Assembly: GCA_033763975.1 (NCBI GenBank) | Contig: JANRJM010000018.1 | Location: 1 to 64,000 of the forward strand | Direction of reading: 5' to 3' | Length of the DNA: 64,000 bases | DNA from: Planctomycetota bacterium | GTDB taxonomy: Bacteria; Planctomycetota; Phycisphaerae; Phycisphaerales; UBA1924 | Part shown: positions 51,922-63,721 of the stretch, piece by piece | How the letters are laid out: every line of letters starts with the position of its first letter | How positions within the stretch are numbered: position 1 is the first letter of the stretch | Translations under genes and position numbers: made by a program | The notes under the pieces: generated by a model | What the model was told of the DNA's origin: nothing | Database searches by the model: none | Seen by the model: only the letters and a program-made list of their open reading frames with translations

Positions 51922-52069
51922 GCGGAATCGCGGTAAAGACTTGACGCGCGAACCGCGGGCGGAGAAACTTGCATCCGAACACAGGTCGCGCCCGGCAGGA
52001 CGCTGGGTCGTCGGCGGAACGCGAGGACGCCCGTGGGGCGGGGGCCGCCGGAACCGGGAGCACACAGCG

Positions 52070-53551
52070 GTGCTCAAGCAGCGCCATCAGGTTTTCGTGT
52101 TTCTGTTGAGCGTCGCGGACGCGGCGGTGGCGAGCTGCGCGTGCGTGCTGGCGTGGCTGGTGCGGCGCGTGCTGGTCGAGGGGCACGTGCCCTCGCCGTT
52201 CGAAGATCCGCAGGCGTGGATCCGCGAGCCGCTGCTGGTGCCGCTGGTCCCGCTGACGCTGCTGAGCCTGTGGGTGTTCGGGCTGTACCGCCCGCGCCGC
52301 GATCAGGCGCTGTGGGAAGAGCAGCGACAACTGTTGAAGGCGACGATCGGCGCGCTGGTGGGGCTGGTGGTGGTCATCTGGCTGATCGGCGGGCAGGAGA
52401 TCTCGCGCGACGGACAGATCGTGCGCCTGGGGCTGGGGCTGGGCGGGGCGTCGATGAGCGTGGACGCGGGGCGCGTGCAGCTGGGCGCGCTGGGCGTGAT
52501 CGGCACGACGATGGTGTGCGCGACGCGACTGATCTTCCGCGTGTCGCTGCGCCAGCTCCGCAAGCGCGGCTGGAACCTTCGGCACGTGTGCATCATCGGC
52601 ACGGGGCGGCTGGCGCGCATCTGCTGCCGCACGCTTGACCGCAACTCGTGGACGGGCATCCACGTCGCGTACTTCATCTCGCACCAGGAGCACGTGCCCG
52701 CGGGCACGATCCTGCTCGGACGCCCCGTGCGGGGGGGGCTGGCGGACCTGGAATCGATCCTCGACGCCGAGTGCCCGGACGCGGTGTACCTCGCGCTGCC
52801 GAGCACGCGCGCGTCGTTCCGCCCGCAGTTGCTGCGCCGGCTCGAGAAGTTCTGCGTCAGCGTGCGCGTCGTGCCCGACGTGCACCCTCGCTACATGGCG
52901 CACGGCATGACGCTCAGCGAGCTCGACGGCATGCCGGTGCTCAGCGTGCGCGAGAACCCGCTCATGGGCCTGGGCGGGGCGGGCAAGCGCGTGCTGGACA
53001 TCGCCGGGGCGCTCGTCGGCCTGGTGCTCTTCGCGCCGCTGCTCGCGGGCATCGCGCTGGCCGTGCGGGCGAGCGGGCCCGGGCCGGTCATCTTCCGCCA
53101 GCGCCGGGTCTCGCTGGGGGGCGAGGAGTTCCGCATCCTGAAGTTCCGCACCATGCGTCACGCGGCGGACGAGCAGGGCCCCGCCCGCTGGACCAGCCGC
53201 AACGACCCCCGCGTCACGCGCATCGGCCGGTTCCTCCGGCGCACGAGCCTGGACGAACTCCCCCAGTTGTTCAACGTCCTCGCGGGCGACATGAGCCTCG
53301 TGGGCCCGCGCCCGGAGCGCCCGGAGCTCATCGCCCGCTTCCGCGAAGACTGGCGGGGCTACATGCTCCGCCAGCACGTGAAGGCCGGCATGACCGGCTG
53401 GGCGCAGGTCAACGGCCTGCGGGGCGACACCAGCCTCAAGAAGCGCCTCCAGCACGACCTGTTCTACGTGCGCCACTGGTCGCTCGGGTTTGATGTCAAG
53501 ATCCTGTGGCTCACGATCCTGCGGGGCTTTGCGCACCCCAACGCGCATTAG
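52070..53551 (+). CDS. polyprenyl-phosphate sugar-phosphate transferase (exopolysaccharide start enzyme)
   Basis: A 493-residue membrane enzyme that loads the first sugar phosphate onto undecaprenyl phosphate in surface polysaccharide synthesis (WbaP/CpsE family). Four N-terminal helices (for example [21 protein letters not shown]) are followed by a CoA-binding-like domain ([14 protein letters not shown]), a fifth helix ([19 protein letters not shown]) and the catalytic domain with [38 protein letters not shown] and [15 protein letters not shown]. The start is a GTG at 52070 with GGGAG upstream. No other polysaccharide genes are in the window, so the acceptor pathway is unknown. Confidence 0.9.
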   Translation: MLKQRHQVFVFLLSVADAAVASCACVLAWLVRRVLVEGHVPSPFEDPQAWIREPLLVPLVPLTLLSLWVFGLYRPRRDQALWEEQRQLLKATIGALVGLVVVIWLIGGQEISRDGQIVRLGLGLGGASMSVDAGRVQLGALGVIGTTMVCATRLIFRVSLRQLRKRGWNLRHVCIIGTGRLARICCRTLDRNSWTGIHVAYFISHQEHVPAGTILLGRPVRGGLADLESILDAECPDAVYLALPSTRASFRPQLLRRLEKFCVSVRVVPDVHPRYMAHGMTLSELDGMPVLSVRENPLMGLGGAGKRVLDIAGALVGLVLFAPLLAGIALAVRASGPGPVIFRQRRVSLGGEEFRILKFRTMRHAADEQGPARWTSRNDPRVTRIGRFLRRTSLDELPQLFNVLAGDMSLVGPRPERPELIARFREDWRGYMLRQHVKAGMTGWAQVNGLRGDTSLKKRLQHDLFYVRHWSLGFDVKILWLTILRGFAHPNAH

Positions 53552-53630
53552 CGCCCCAACACAGCGTCCCAACGAGCACGGGCACCCGAGCGCGCGCCGT
53601 CCCCGGGCGGCTCATACCCTCTCGCCGGTC

Positions 53631-55697
<2,067 letters not shown>

Positions 55698-55705
55698 GAT
55701 CGCGG

Positions 55706-57439
55706 ATGCTCGCGGTGCTCGCACAGCAGGGCGTCTCGCACGCCGGTGTTCAGTTGCTCCTGGTCGTGGCGACGGCCGGGGCCGTTGCGCTCGCGTTGGG
55801 GCGGCTGCGGCTGCCGACGGTGCCGGGATACCTGATCGCAGGCGCGATCATCGGGCCTCACACGCTCGCGCTGGTGCAGGACTCCGACGAACTGGCCTCG
55901 ATCGGCAGCCTGTCGACGATCCTGCTGATGTTCGTCATCGGCCTGCAACTGGACATGACGCGCGTGCGCACCGGGCTGCTGTCGATCGTCGGGGTGACGC
56001 TGCTGGCGACGGGCACGATGGCCGCCCTCGCCTGGCCTCTCGCGTCGGCGTGGGTGGGGTCCGCCCCGGCAGGCCTGGCGCTGGCGCTGGCGTTCTCGGT
56101 GGCGGCGACGGCCGTCCCGCTGCGGATGCTGGAGACGCGCCACGAGACGCACTCGGCGTTCGGTCGCCTGGCGTTCGGCGTCACCCTGTTCCAGGATCTG
56201 ATCGCGGTGGGCATGCTCGCGGTGCTCCCGCTGCTGGCGATGTGGAAGGGCGAGGGCGCCATCAGCGGCACGACCGGCGGGCTGGCGCTGCGGGGCATGG
56301 TCGCGGTGGGGGGCATGGTCGTGCTGATCTTCGGCGGGCGGTGGCTGCTGCCCCGCCTGCTGGATCAGGCCAGCCGGGTCGGCAGCGAGGTGCTCATCGT
56401 GGTGTGCGCGGGCGTCGCGCTGGGGGCGGCGATCTTGAGCGCGGTGCTCGGTCTGAGCCCGGAGATGGGCGCCTTCATCGCGGGATTCCTGCTCGCGTCC
56501 ACGCCCTTTAGGTTCCATGTCGCGTCGGCCCTGCTCCCGCTGCGAGACCTCTTCCTCGCGGTCTTCTTCACCGTCGTGGGCATGTCCGTGCCCTTCATGG
56601 AGGTCCTCTCGGGCTGGTGGATCGTGCTGCTCGGGCTGCTGGCGCTCGGGGTCTTCAAGCTCGTGGGCATCGCCGGGGCGGCGTGGGCCTTGGGCGCGCC
56701 CGCCCGGCACGGGGTGCTGGCGGCGATCACCCTCGCACCGGCCGGAGAGTTCACGCTCGTCGTGCTCGGGCAGAGCAAGGGCATCCTCGACGCCCAGCAC
56801 GTCGCGTACGCGACCGCCATCGTCGGGCTCTCGCTCGTCGCGGCGCCGCTCATCGTCTGGGCGGGGCATCGGTCCACCTGGCCCAACCGCATCCCGCCCG
56901 CCCCGTGGGTGAAGTCCTCGGCGCTTCGGGCGGCGTTCGCCGCCACCACCCCGGATGCGCCCCTGGCGTCGGGCGAGGCCAGCCCCCCGCACGTGATCGT
57001 GGCGGGGTTTGGCCCCGTCGGGCGGGCGGTGGCCGACGCACTGGAGCAGCGGGGGGTGCGGATCACGATCATCGAGCTCAACCCGCGCACCATCGCACGC
57101 CAGGCGACGCTGGGGCGCCAGGTGGTGTACGGCGACGTGTCCAGCCGCGGCGTGCTGGAGTCGGCGGGGATCGCGCATGCCCAGGCCGTGGTCCTCTCCG
57201 CGCCCGACGAGGACGCGATGCTCCGGGCGTGCGAGTCGATCCGGTCGTTCCGCGACGACGTGTTCGTCTCGATCCGGGTGAGCGCGCTCAGCGTCGGGCT
57301 GCGGGCGCGCGCCCTCGGGGCCGACCACATGGTCGTGGAAGAACTCGTTACGGCCGAGACGATGGCGCGCGAGGTCGCCGGTGAGCTCGACCGCCGCGCC
57401 GGGGCCCGCCCGGCGCCGTCGGACATCGTCCCCGCGTAG
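55706..57439 (+). CDS. monovalent cation:proton antiporter-2 (KefB-type) with NAD-binding domain
   Basis: A 577-residue inner-membrane antiporter. About twelve membrane helices (LRLPTVPGYLIAGAIIGPHTL, LLMFVIGLQLD, LFQDLIAVGMLAVLPLLA, GLSPEMGAFIAGFLLAS and others) form the CPA2 transport domain, which exchanges K+ or Na+ for protons. A C-terminal TrkA-N domain starts with VIVAGFGPVGRAVADALEQRG and senses nucleotides. The gene starts nine bases after mnmG; TAGGAT (55695-55700) overlaps the mnmG end and lies five bases before the ATG, so it may also have its own leaderless start. Confidence 0.9.
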   Translation: MLAVLAQQGVSHAGVQLLLVVATAGAVALALGRLRLPTVPGYLIAGAIIGPHTLALVQDSDELASIGSLSTILLMFVIGLQLDMTRVRTGLLSIVGVTLLATGTMAALAWPLASAWVGSAPAGLALALAFSVAATAVPLRMLETRHETHSAFGRLAFGVTLFQDLIAVGMLAVLPLLAMWKGEGAISGTTGGLALRGMVAVGGMVVLIFGGRWLLPRLLDQASRVGSEVLIVVCAGVALGAAILSAVLGLSPEMGAFIAGFLLASTPFRFHVASALLPLRDLFLAVFFTVVGMSVPFMEVLSGWWIVLLGLLALGVFKLVGIAGAAWALGAPARHGVLAAITLAPAGEFTLVVLGQSKGILDAQHVAYATAIVGLSLVAAPLIVWAGHRSTWPNRIPPAPWVKSSALRAAFAATTPDAPLASGEASPPHVIVAGFGPVGRAVADALEQRGVRITIIELNPRTIARQATLGRQVVYGDVSSRGVLESAGIAHAQAVVLSAPDEDAMLRACESIRSFRDDVFVSIRVSALSVGLRARALGADHMVVEELVTAETMAREVAGELDRRAGARPAPSDIVPA

Positions 57440-57451
57440 GCACGCCGGACG

Positions 57452-58210
57452 TCATTCCTTGAGTTGCTTCAGTTCGTCGCGGAGGATCGCGGCGAGCTCG
57501 TAGTTCTCGTCGGCGATCGCGCGGGCCAGCCGGTCCTTGAGTTCGGACTTCTGGCTCACCGGCAGTTTGGGCACGAGCGCCTCGCGCATGCCCCGCAGGG
57601 CCTGCACCTCGTTGCTCGCGTCGAACAACTGCGGTCGCCCGGCTTCCTCGAAGTGGCGCCGGAGCACCTCCAGCCCTTCGTCGATCGCGAGCAGGGCGGC
57701 CTTGGGCTCGCCGTCCTTGACGGCCTGGCTCGCGAGCGCCCGCGTCCGCATCATGGTGATGTACGGGCGGAACTTCTCGAGCGAGGTGCGGTCGTCCTCG
57801 GTCTCGGCGTGGGCGGCGATGAAGTCGAGCAGGTGGAGGTTTCGGGTCGTATCCCGGACGACCCGATCAAAGTCCTCCAGCACCATCAGGGCGATGTACC
57901 GGCGGTAGTACATCTCGGCCTCGTCGCGGAGCTGGCGGCAGTCGTCTTCGTTCAGCGAACGCTTCTCGGACCTTGGGTCGTCGTCCTGCGGGGCGGTGCG
58001 ATTCTCGTCGAGGACTTCCTGGTAATAATCAAGGAGGCTGGAGAAACCGTGGGGGCGTTCGCCGTCGGGGCGGCCGTCCGCACGCATCTGGAGGAGGCCC
58101 ATGTCGAGACGAACTTGGATGTAGGGTTCTCCGTCCTCGCCCATGATGAGCCGGCAGGAGAGTTGACCGGACTCGTAGGGCCATTCGGAGAGGATCTTGC
58201 TGATGTCCAC
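57452..58210 (-). CDS. protein with C-terminal UVR (UvrB/UvrC) motif
   Basis: A 252-residue soluble protein. The N-terminal half starts DISKILSEWPYESGQLSCRLIMGEDGEPYIQVRLDMG, followed by a long helical region (DDCRQLRDEAEMYYRRYIALMVLEDFDRVVRDTTRN) and a C-terminal UVR motif (LARAIADENYELAAILRDELKQL). UVR motifs mediate contacts in UvrB/UvrC and occur in stress proteins such as McsA. No zinc fingers are present, so it is not McsA. I recall it as a conserved planctomycete protein. The start is the GTG at 58210, chosen because the upstream extension has no family character. Confidence 0.72.
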   Translation of the reverse strand: MDISKILSEWPYESGQLSCRLIMGEDGEPYIQVRLDMGLLQMRADGRPDGERPHGFSSLLDYYQEVLDENRTAPQDDDPRSEKRSLNEDDCRQLRDEAEMYYRRYIALMVLEDFDRVVRDTTRNLHLLDFIAAHAETEDDRTSLEKFRPYITMMRTRALASQAVKDGEPKAALLAIDEGLEVLRRHFEEAGRPQLFDASNEVQALRGMREALVPKLPVSQKSELKDRLARAIADENYELAAILRDELKQLKE

Positions 58211-58564
58211 GGCGTGCTCTTCGTTCGGATGCCGGTCGGAGCGACCGGTGACTCCACAGTAGGTTCGGCGTGGCGGCGTGTGGGGTTCGGAAGGGGGCGG
58301 GAATGCTAATGGCATGTCTTGAGGGAACTTGAAACTTTTTCCGAAAGTGCCTTGCTTTTGGCGGTGGGCGTGACAGAGTCAGAGTGGGAGGTGGTAGAGA
58401 GAGTCAGGCCCTGAAGCCTTCCCCCTCCCCAGGACGATGCAACCCCAGGACGGGCGCAGGCGAACATTCACGGTGCTCTTATGTGTCTAGAGCATCTCAC
58501 GTTCGCCTCGTTCGAGTGGACGCGGGAGGAGCGGCGGTTCTCGCCGGGAAGGTAGGGTTGAGAC
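58211..58564. other. intergenic region upstream of the sigma factor gene
   Basis: About 350 bases between divergent genes. It contains an A+T-rich patch (aacttgaaactttttccgaaag, about 58326) and a nested hairpin: gcgaac/gttcgc (58460-58465 with 58501-58506) around tgctct/agagca (58474-58479 with 58489-58494). TAGGGT at 58553-58558 ends six bases before the sigma factor start. I see no gene. Confidence 0.5.
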
Positions 58565-59470
58565 GTGAGTGCAGTGCGTACCAGCGCCGGGGGATCGCGA
58601 CGCGCGTCGAGCGGCGTCCAGAGCGACCTCCAGGTCTACCTGCGTGAGATTTCCAAGACCCCGCTCCTGACCGCCGAGGAGGAGCGTGAGTACGGCTGGC
58701 GCATCGTCAACGAGAACGATCCGATCGCGCGGGAGCGCATGATCCGGGCGAACCTGCGCCTGGTCGTCGCGATCGCCAAGAACTACGCCGGGCGCGGGCT
58801 GCCGATGTCGGACCTGGTCGAGGAAGGCAATATCGGGCTGCTGCGCGCGGTGGAGGGGTTCGACCCCGCCCAGGGCGCCCGGTTCAGCACGTACGCCTCG
58901 TGGTGGATCAAGCAGGCGATCAAGCGGGCGCTGGTGAACTCGTGCCAGCAGGTGCACGTTCCGGCGTACATGGTCGAACTGATCGCGAAGTGGAAGGTCG
59001 CGTACCGGCGTCTGGAGGCCGAACTGGGCACCACGCCCACGCTGCAGGACCTGGCGCAGGCGATGGACCTGCCGCTGCACAAGGTGCGGATCGTGCGGCG
59101 CGCCGTGAAGGCGATGCAGTCGGCGTCGAAGGGCGGGGTGAGCGAGAAGGCCGAGCTGGTGAACCTGAGCGAGATCATGGCCGATCCGCGCGTCGGCACG
59201 CCGCAGGACCGCGTCTTCCGCGAGGAAGAACTGGAAACCCTGCGCCGGCTGATGGAGACGATCGACGAGCGCGAGGCGAAGGTGCTGCGGATGCGGTTCG
59301 GCCTGGATGGGTGCGAGCCCCTGACGCTGCGGCAGATCGCCGACGAGATCGGCATCAGCCGGGAACGCGTCCGCCAGATCGTGGACGAGGGCCTGACGCG
59401 CCTGAACGAGCGTCTGTCGGGCACGCCCGACGCCGAGGCCGCCGTCGCCGGGGCCCGCGCGGGAAACTGA
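58565..59470 (+). CDS. RNA polymerase sigma-70 factor (RpoD/SigA-like, no region 1.1)
   Basis: A 301-residue sigma factor of the primary or group 2 type. Region 1.2 (SDLQVYLREISKTPLLTAEEE), region 2 (IRANLRLVVAIAKNYAGRGLPMSDLVEEGNIGLLRAVEGFDP and FSTYASWWIKQAIKRAL), region 3 and region 4.2 (TLRQIADEIGISRERVRQIVDEGLTRL) are complete, so it should recognise both -10 and -35 elements. It is shorter than E. coli RpoD because region 1.1 and the non-conserved insert are missing, as is usual in planctomycetes. The start is the GTG at 58565; TAGGGT lies six bases upstream, which suggests a leaderless message. Whether it is the main sigma factor cannot be told from one window. Confidence 0.9.
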   Translation: MSAVRTSAGGSRRASSGVQSDLQVYLREISKTPLLTAEEEREYGWRIVNENDPIARERMIRANLRLVVAIAKNYAGRGLPMSDLVEEGNIGLLRAVEGFDPAQGARFSTYASWWIKQAIKRALVNSCQQVHVPAYMVELIAKWKVAYRRLEAELGTTPTLQDLAQAMDLPLHKVRIVRRAVKAMQSASKGGVSEKAELVNLSEIMADPRVGTPQDRVFREEELETLRRLMETIDEREAKVLRMRFGLDGCEPLTLRQIADEIGISRERVRQIVDEGLTRLNERLSGTPDAEAAVAGARAGN

Positions 59471-59524
59471 CCCCCCGGGTGATCTGACCGCGCGTGCGCC
59501 GGGGCGTCCTGCTACCATCGGCAC

Positions 59525-61120
59525 ATGCATGAACTTCAGCGTTTCGCCGGCCGCCTGTCGCGTGCGAGGGCCTTGGCCGCTGCCGTCGTGCTCGCCTCGG
59601 GCTGCCTCGTCGCCCGAGCGCAGAGCGGTGACTATCTGAACCAGGTGAACCGGGCGTACGCGCCGATCGACGCGTCGCGCCGCAGCGACCTGGTCCTGCT
59701 GCCGCTGATGGCGAAGATGGACGCGCCCCCGCCGGAGATGGACTCGCTGGAGCGGGCGGCGTTGCTGCCGGCGAGCGCGCCGTCGTTCGCGTCGGTCGCG
59801 GCGTGGGCGGGTGCGCCCGCGCAGCGCGCGGTGCTGGACGCGTTGGCACGCGTGACGCAGGAGACGGACTGGCGCCGGGCGTACGCGTTCGGACAGCCCT
59901 ACGGGTTCGAGAACGTCGAGCCCGAACTGATCGAGGCCGGGCTGTACACGCAGTTGGGCGATCCGCCCACGCTGGCGGCGGCCCGCCACGGGTACCTGCC
60001 GGCGCTCGATCGTGTGGCGATCCTGGTGAACGTGGAGGCGAGCCGCCTGGTGGGGGAGGGCAAGCCGGGCGAAGCGATCGACGTGCTGACGAACTGGGCG
60101 TACCTGTCGCGCTCGATGTGCGACCGCCAGTTCTTCGAGGAAGCGTCGTGGGGGCTGCGGTCGCTGGCGGAGGCGTTGGAGCGCATCCGCGACGTGGCGT
60201 ACGTCGACAGCCGCGGCGCCCGGGCGATCAAGGTCGATCGGCTGCTGGAGCAGCTCAAGCGCCTGAGCTGCACGGAGTATCTGGACCTGTCGCGGATGCA
60301 GTTCCCGATGGCGGACCGCGCGGGGGCCGAGCAGATGCTCGCCCGCGTGTACGTGCCCCGGGGGCGGGTCGACGAGCAGAACTTCGCGTCGGCGATGGCG
60401 CGCCTGGGCGCGTCCGACCATCCGCTGCGCCTGTTCTCGGAGGCGGCCCGGTGGGGCAGCGCCGCCGGGTCGCAGGCGGACTGGAACGTGGCGACCGAGA
60501 AGGTGAAGGGCGTGTACGACGACTGGCAGAACCGGTGGCTGTTCGACTGGTTCGACCGGCGTCAGTCGCTGCGGACCTCGTGGAGCGCGGTGCAGGACGA
60601 GATCAGTTCGCTCGCGGTGCTGCAGGCCACCACGCCCGACATGGGCGAACTCGCCTCGCTGCGCCAGATCGCGAAGGTGGAGTGCGTGGGGACGCGCACG
60701 GCGCTCGCGGTGCTGGGGGCGACGTACCAGCGTCAGTCGGCCCCGCCGCAGTTGTCGGCGGTGCGGCCTCGCTGGGTGACGGAGCTGGACGACGATCCGT
60801 ACAACCCGAGCACGCGTGATCGTGGGGGCAAGCCCCCGCTGGAGTTCTTCGTCCCGCAGCGTGACACGCCGGCGGGGGAGGGGGGCGTGAAGGAGCCCTA
60901 CGCGATCGACGTGGTGACGAGCGACCCGTCGCGTCCGCTGTCGCTTCGCCTGACGGACGACGTGTTCGTGCTGTACTCGTGGGGCTCCGACAACGCGAAG
61001 AACTTCGCGAAGCGGACGATGAACACGTCGTCGGTGGTGCAGGGAGCGGACTATCTCATCTGGCCGCCGGTCGTGAGCCTGCAGCGCCAGCACCTGATGG
61101 ACCTGGGGCAACTGAAGTGA
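59525..61120 (+). CDS. exported hypothetical protein, 531 aa
   Basis: A signal peptide (AAAVVLASGCLVARAQ) starts a protein with no domain I can name. The body is mostly helical (LVLLPLMAKMD, ASVAAWAGAPAQRAVLDALARV, EAIDVLTNWAYLSRSMCDRQFFEEASWGLRSLAEALERI, QNRWLFDWFDRRQSLRTSWSAV) with a strand-rich end. An alternative lipobox reading (ASGC) at residues 24-27 makes a lipoprotein possible. TACCAT (59513-59518) ends six bases before the ATG, so the transcript may be leaderless. It overlaps trxB by four bases (GTGA), so the two are co-translated. I recall relatives only from planctomycetes. Confidence 0.72.
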   Translation: MHELQRFAGRLSRARALAAAVVLASGCLVARAQSGDYLNQVNRAYAPIDASRRSDLVLLPLMAKMDAPPPEMDSLERAALLPASAPSFASVAAWAGAPAQRAVLDALARVTQETDWRRAYAFGQPYGFENVEPELIEAGLYTQLGDPPTLAAARHGYLPALDRVAILVNVEASRLVGEGKPGEAIDVLTNWAYLSRSMCDRQFFEEASWGLRSLAEALERIRDVAYVDSRGARAIKVDRLLEQLKRLSCTEYLDLSRMQFPMADRAGAEQMLARVYVPRGRVDEQNFASAMARLGASDHPLRLFSEAARWGSAAGSQADWNVATEKVKGVYDDWQNRWLFDWFDRRQSLRTSWSAVQDEISSLAVLQATTPDMGELASLRQIAKVECVGTRTALAVLGATYQRQSAPPQLSAVRPRWVTELDDDPYNPSTRDRGGKPPLEFFVPQRDTPAGEGGVKEPYAIDVVTSDPSRPLSLRLTDDVFVLYSWGSDNAKNFAKRTMNTSSVVQGADYLIWPPVVSLQRQHLMDLGQLK

Positions 61121-62103
61121 GCGCATCCGCCGGCGACGTGCACAAGGTGGTCATCATCGGATCCGGGCCCGCGGGCTGGACGGCGGCGATCTACGCCGCC
61201 CGGGCAGCCCTCGACCCGGTGGTCTACATCGGCGTGCCCAAGCAGGACCCCGGCCCGGTGCTGCCGGGCGGGCAGTTGATGCTGACCACCGAGGTGGAGA
61301 ACTACCCCGGGTTCCCGCACGGGGTGATGGGCCCGGAGATGATGGACAAGTTCCGCGCCCAGGCCGAGCGGTTCAAGACGCGGGTGATCGAGGACGACAT
61401 CGTCCGGTGCGACTTCACGACGCGTCCCTTCACGCTGCACGCGGGGGAGGGGGGCGTGGTGCGGGCCCACGCGGTGATCATCGCGACGGGCGCGACGGCG
61501 AACTGGCTGGGGCTGGAGAACGAGATGCGCCTGGCCCGCTCGGGCGGGGGCGTGTCGGCGTGCGCGGTGTGCGATGGCGCGCTGCCGATCTTCCGGGGGC
61601 AGGACGTCGCGATCGTGGGCGGGGGCGACACCGCGATGGAAGAGGGCTCGTACCTCACGAAGTTCGCGGGCACCGTGCACCTGGTGCACCGGCGCGACAC
61701 GCTGCGCGCGAGCAAGATCATGCAGCAGCGGTTCCTGTCGCGTCCGAACGTGAAGGCCCACTGGAACAAGGTCGTGGTCGACGTGCTGGGGCAGGACGTC
61801 ATCGAGGGGCTGCTGCTCGAGGACACCGTCACGGGCGAGCGGAGCACGCTTCCGGTGAAGGGGCTGTTCGTCGCGATCGGGCACACGCCGACGACCAGGT
61901 TCCTGCAGGGCACGACGCTGGAGTTCACCGACAAGGGCTACCTGATGCTGCGGTCGCGCTCGAGCCGCACGAACATCCCGGGCGTCTTCGGCGCGGGCGA
62001 CGTGGCGGACAGCGAGTACCGCCAGGCCGTCACCGCCGCGGGCATGGGGTGCCAGGCGGCGTTGGACGCCGAGCGGTGGCTCGCGGCCGAGGGCATCCAC
62101 TGA
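61117..62103 (+). CDS. trxB: thioredoxin reductase
   Basis: A 328-residue NADPH-dependent flavoprotein that reduces thioredoxin in the cytoplasm. It has the FAD motif IIGSGPAGWTAAIYAARA, the redox pair CAVC at residues 149-152 (most homologues have CATC), the NADPH motif VGGGDTAMEEGSYLTKF with HRRD, and the final FAD motif GVFGAGDVADSEYRQAVTAAG. The GTG start at 61117 overlaps the upstream stop codon as GTGA. The thioredoxin-like gene at 613 is far away, so the partner thioredoxin is probably coded outside the window. Confidence 0.94.
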   Translation: MSASAGDVHKVVIIGSGPAGWTAAIYAARAALDPVVYIGVPKQDPGPVLPGGQLMLTTEVENYPGFPHGVMGPEMMDKFRAQAERFKTRVIEDDIVRCDFTTRPFTLHAGEGGVVRAHAVIIATGATANWLGLENEMRLARSGGGVSACAVCDGALPIFRGQDVAIVGGGDTAMEEGSYLTKFAGTVHLVHRRDTLRASKIMQQRFLSRPNVKAHWNKVVVDVLGQDVIEGLLLEDTVTGERSTLPVKGLFVAIGHTPTTRFLQGTTLEFTDKGYLMLRSRSSRTNIPGVFGAGDVADSEYRQAVTAAGMGCQAALDAERWLAAEGIH

Positions 62104-62120
62104 GCACCGGGGAGAGGGCA

Positions 62121-62693
62121 ATGGCGCACGCGTCCCAGGGCGAGCCGCTGCGGCTGCACATCGGCGGGGAACACGCCGCGCCGGGCTGGAAGATCGTCAA
62201 CATCGACCCCGCCCTGCCGCACGTCGACTTCGTCGGCAGCGCGACCGACCTCTCCGCGTTCGCCGACGCCACGGTCGACGAGGTGTACGGCTCGCACATC
62301 TACGAGCACCTGTCGTACAGCACCGAGCTGCTGCAGGCCTTCGGCGAGGTGCACCGCGTGCTGAAGCCGGGCGGGGTCTTCAAGCTCGGCGTGCCCGATC
62401 TGTCCGTGCTGTGCGCGCTGTTCCTCGATCCATCGCTCACGCGCGAGGAGCAGTTCTACGTGATGCGGATGATCTACGGCGGGCAGACCGACGCCTTCGA
62501 CTACCACAAGGGCGGGTACAGCTTCGAGCTCATGGGCGAGTTCATGCACGCCGCGGGGTTCCGGCGCATCCAGAAGGTCGACGGGTTCAACCTGTTCCCC
62601 GACACGTCGAACATGACGTTCCGGGGCATGCCGATCAGCCTCAACATGCAGGGCGTCAAGCCCCGCCCGGGCGAGCCCGAGCACGCCGCCTGA
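62121..62693 (+). CDS. SAM-dependent methyltransferase-like protein
   Basis: A 190-residue protein with a class I methyltransferase core: LRLHIGGEHAAPGWKIVNIDPA, DFVGSATDLSAFADATVDEVYGSHIYEHL, EVHRVLKPGGVFKLGVPDL. The binding glycine motif is degenerate (HIGGE). These features match the predicted SAM-dependent methyltransferases often found with surface polysaccharide genes. The ATG at 62121 has GGAGAGGG upstream. It follows trxB by 17 bases and is probably on the same transcript. Confidence 0.78.
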   Translation: MAHASQGEPLRLHIGGEHAAPGWKIVNIDPALPHVDFVGSATDLSAFADATVDEVYGSHIYEHLSYSTELLQAFGEVHRVLKPGGVFKLGVPDLSVLCALFLDPSLTREEQFYVMRMIYGGQTDAFDYHKGGYSFELMGEFMHAAGFRRIQKVDGFNLFPDTSNMTFRGMPISLNMQGVKPRPGEPEHAA

Positions 62694-62763
62694 CGCGCGC
62701 GGGCGAACTCGCGTTCGCGGAGCAACGCCGGTAGCATGCGTCCCCGTTGGGGGAGGTGGCGTG

Positions 62764-63717
62764 ATGCGGCACTGGGTGGCGGCGGCGGCGTGGCTGGTGG
62801 CGATCGCGTGCTTCGGCGGCGTGTCCCGGGCGGACGACGCGCCCACGCCGGTGCGCGCGGGGATCTTCATCGTGCAGTTGACCGAGCCCGACCTGCGCGC
62901 GGGCACGTTCCAGAGCGTCTTCTGGCTGTGGTTCCGCTGGCGGGGCGACGAGTCGCTGAACCCCATGCAGAAGTTCGAGGTGGTGGGCGGGCAGGTCGAG
63001 TCGCTCGACAACGAGGACGCCCGCACGCACGACGGCGAGCACTACCAGATCGCGCGGGTCCGCGCGACCATCCGCCAGACCTTCGACATCGCCCGGTTCC
63101 CGCAGGACGCCCACGACCTGCGCGTCGCGGTGGAGGAGACCACCGCCTCGGTGTCGGGCATCGTCTACGTGCCCGACGAGCTCAACAGCCGGCTGGAGCC
63201 GGGCGTCACGCTCTCCGGCTGGACGATCGGCGCCCCGCGCGTCGAGGCGGGCGAGAAGCTGTACGCGAGCAACTTCGGCGATCCGGCGCTGCCCAGCGAG
63301 TCCGAGTCGTCGTACGCGATGTTCTCGATCGTCGTGCCCGTGGCGCGCCCGGGCCTGGGGTACACGCTCAAGCTCTTCTGGTCGATGTACCTCTCGGTCT
63401 TCGTCGCGCTCGTCGCGTTCTGGATCAAGCCGACCGACCTCGACCCGCGCTTCGGGCTGGGCATCGGCGCCGTGTTCGCCGCCATGGCCAGCGCGTACGT
63501 CATTTCCTCGACACTGCCCGACAGCAACCAGGTCACGATCGCCGATCGCGTGGTGATGTGGTCGATCGCGTTCATCGTGGTCTCCCTCATCGAGTCCACG
63601 ATCGCGCTGATGCTCTGTCACGCGGGCAACGAGGCACGCGCGATCCGCGTGGACAGGGCGTCGTTCGCGGTGATGGGGGCGGGCTACGCCCTCGTGAACG
63701 TCCTGCTGCTGTCGTGA
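62764..63717 (+). CDS. pentameric ligand-gated ion channel-like protein
   Basis: A 317-residue membrane protein. A signal peptide (WLVAIACFGGVSRAD) precedes an extracellular domain of strands (GIFIVQLTEPDL, FQSVFWLWFRWRG, YQIARVRATIRQTFDIARFPQDAHDLRVAVEE, IVYVPDEL) that fits the bacterial Cys-loop-like binding domain: the RFPQDAHDLRV segment corresponds to the family's FPFD loop, without cysteines. Four helices follow (LFWSMYLSVFVALVAFWI, IGAVFAAMASAYVISSTL, VMWSIAFIVVSLIESTIAL, FAVMGAGYALVNVLLLS). TAGCAT (62732-62737) and GGGAGG precede the start (ATG 62764; GTG 62761 possible). The assignment is by pattern only. Confidence 0.55.
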   Translation: MRHWVAAAAWLVAIACFGGVSRADDAPTPVRAGIFIVQLTEPDLRAGTFQSVFWLWFRWRGDESLNPMQKFEVVGGQVESLDNEDARTHDGEHYQIARVRATIRQTFDIARFPQDAHDLRVAVEETTASVSGIVYVPDELNSRLEPGVTLSGWTIGAPRVEAGEKLYASNFGDPALPSESESSYAMFSIVVPVARPGLGYTLKLFWSMYLSVFVALVAFWIKPTDLDPRFGLGIGAVFAAMASAYVISSTLPDSNQVTIADRVVMWSIAFIVVSLIESTIALMLCHAGNEARAIRVDRASFAVMGAGYALVNVLLLS

Positions 63718-63721
63718 CGGG

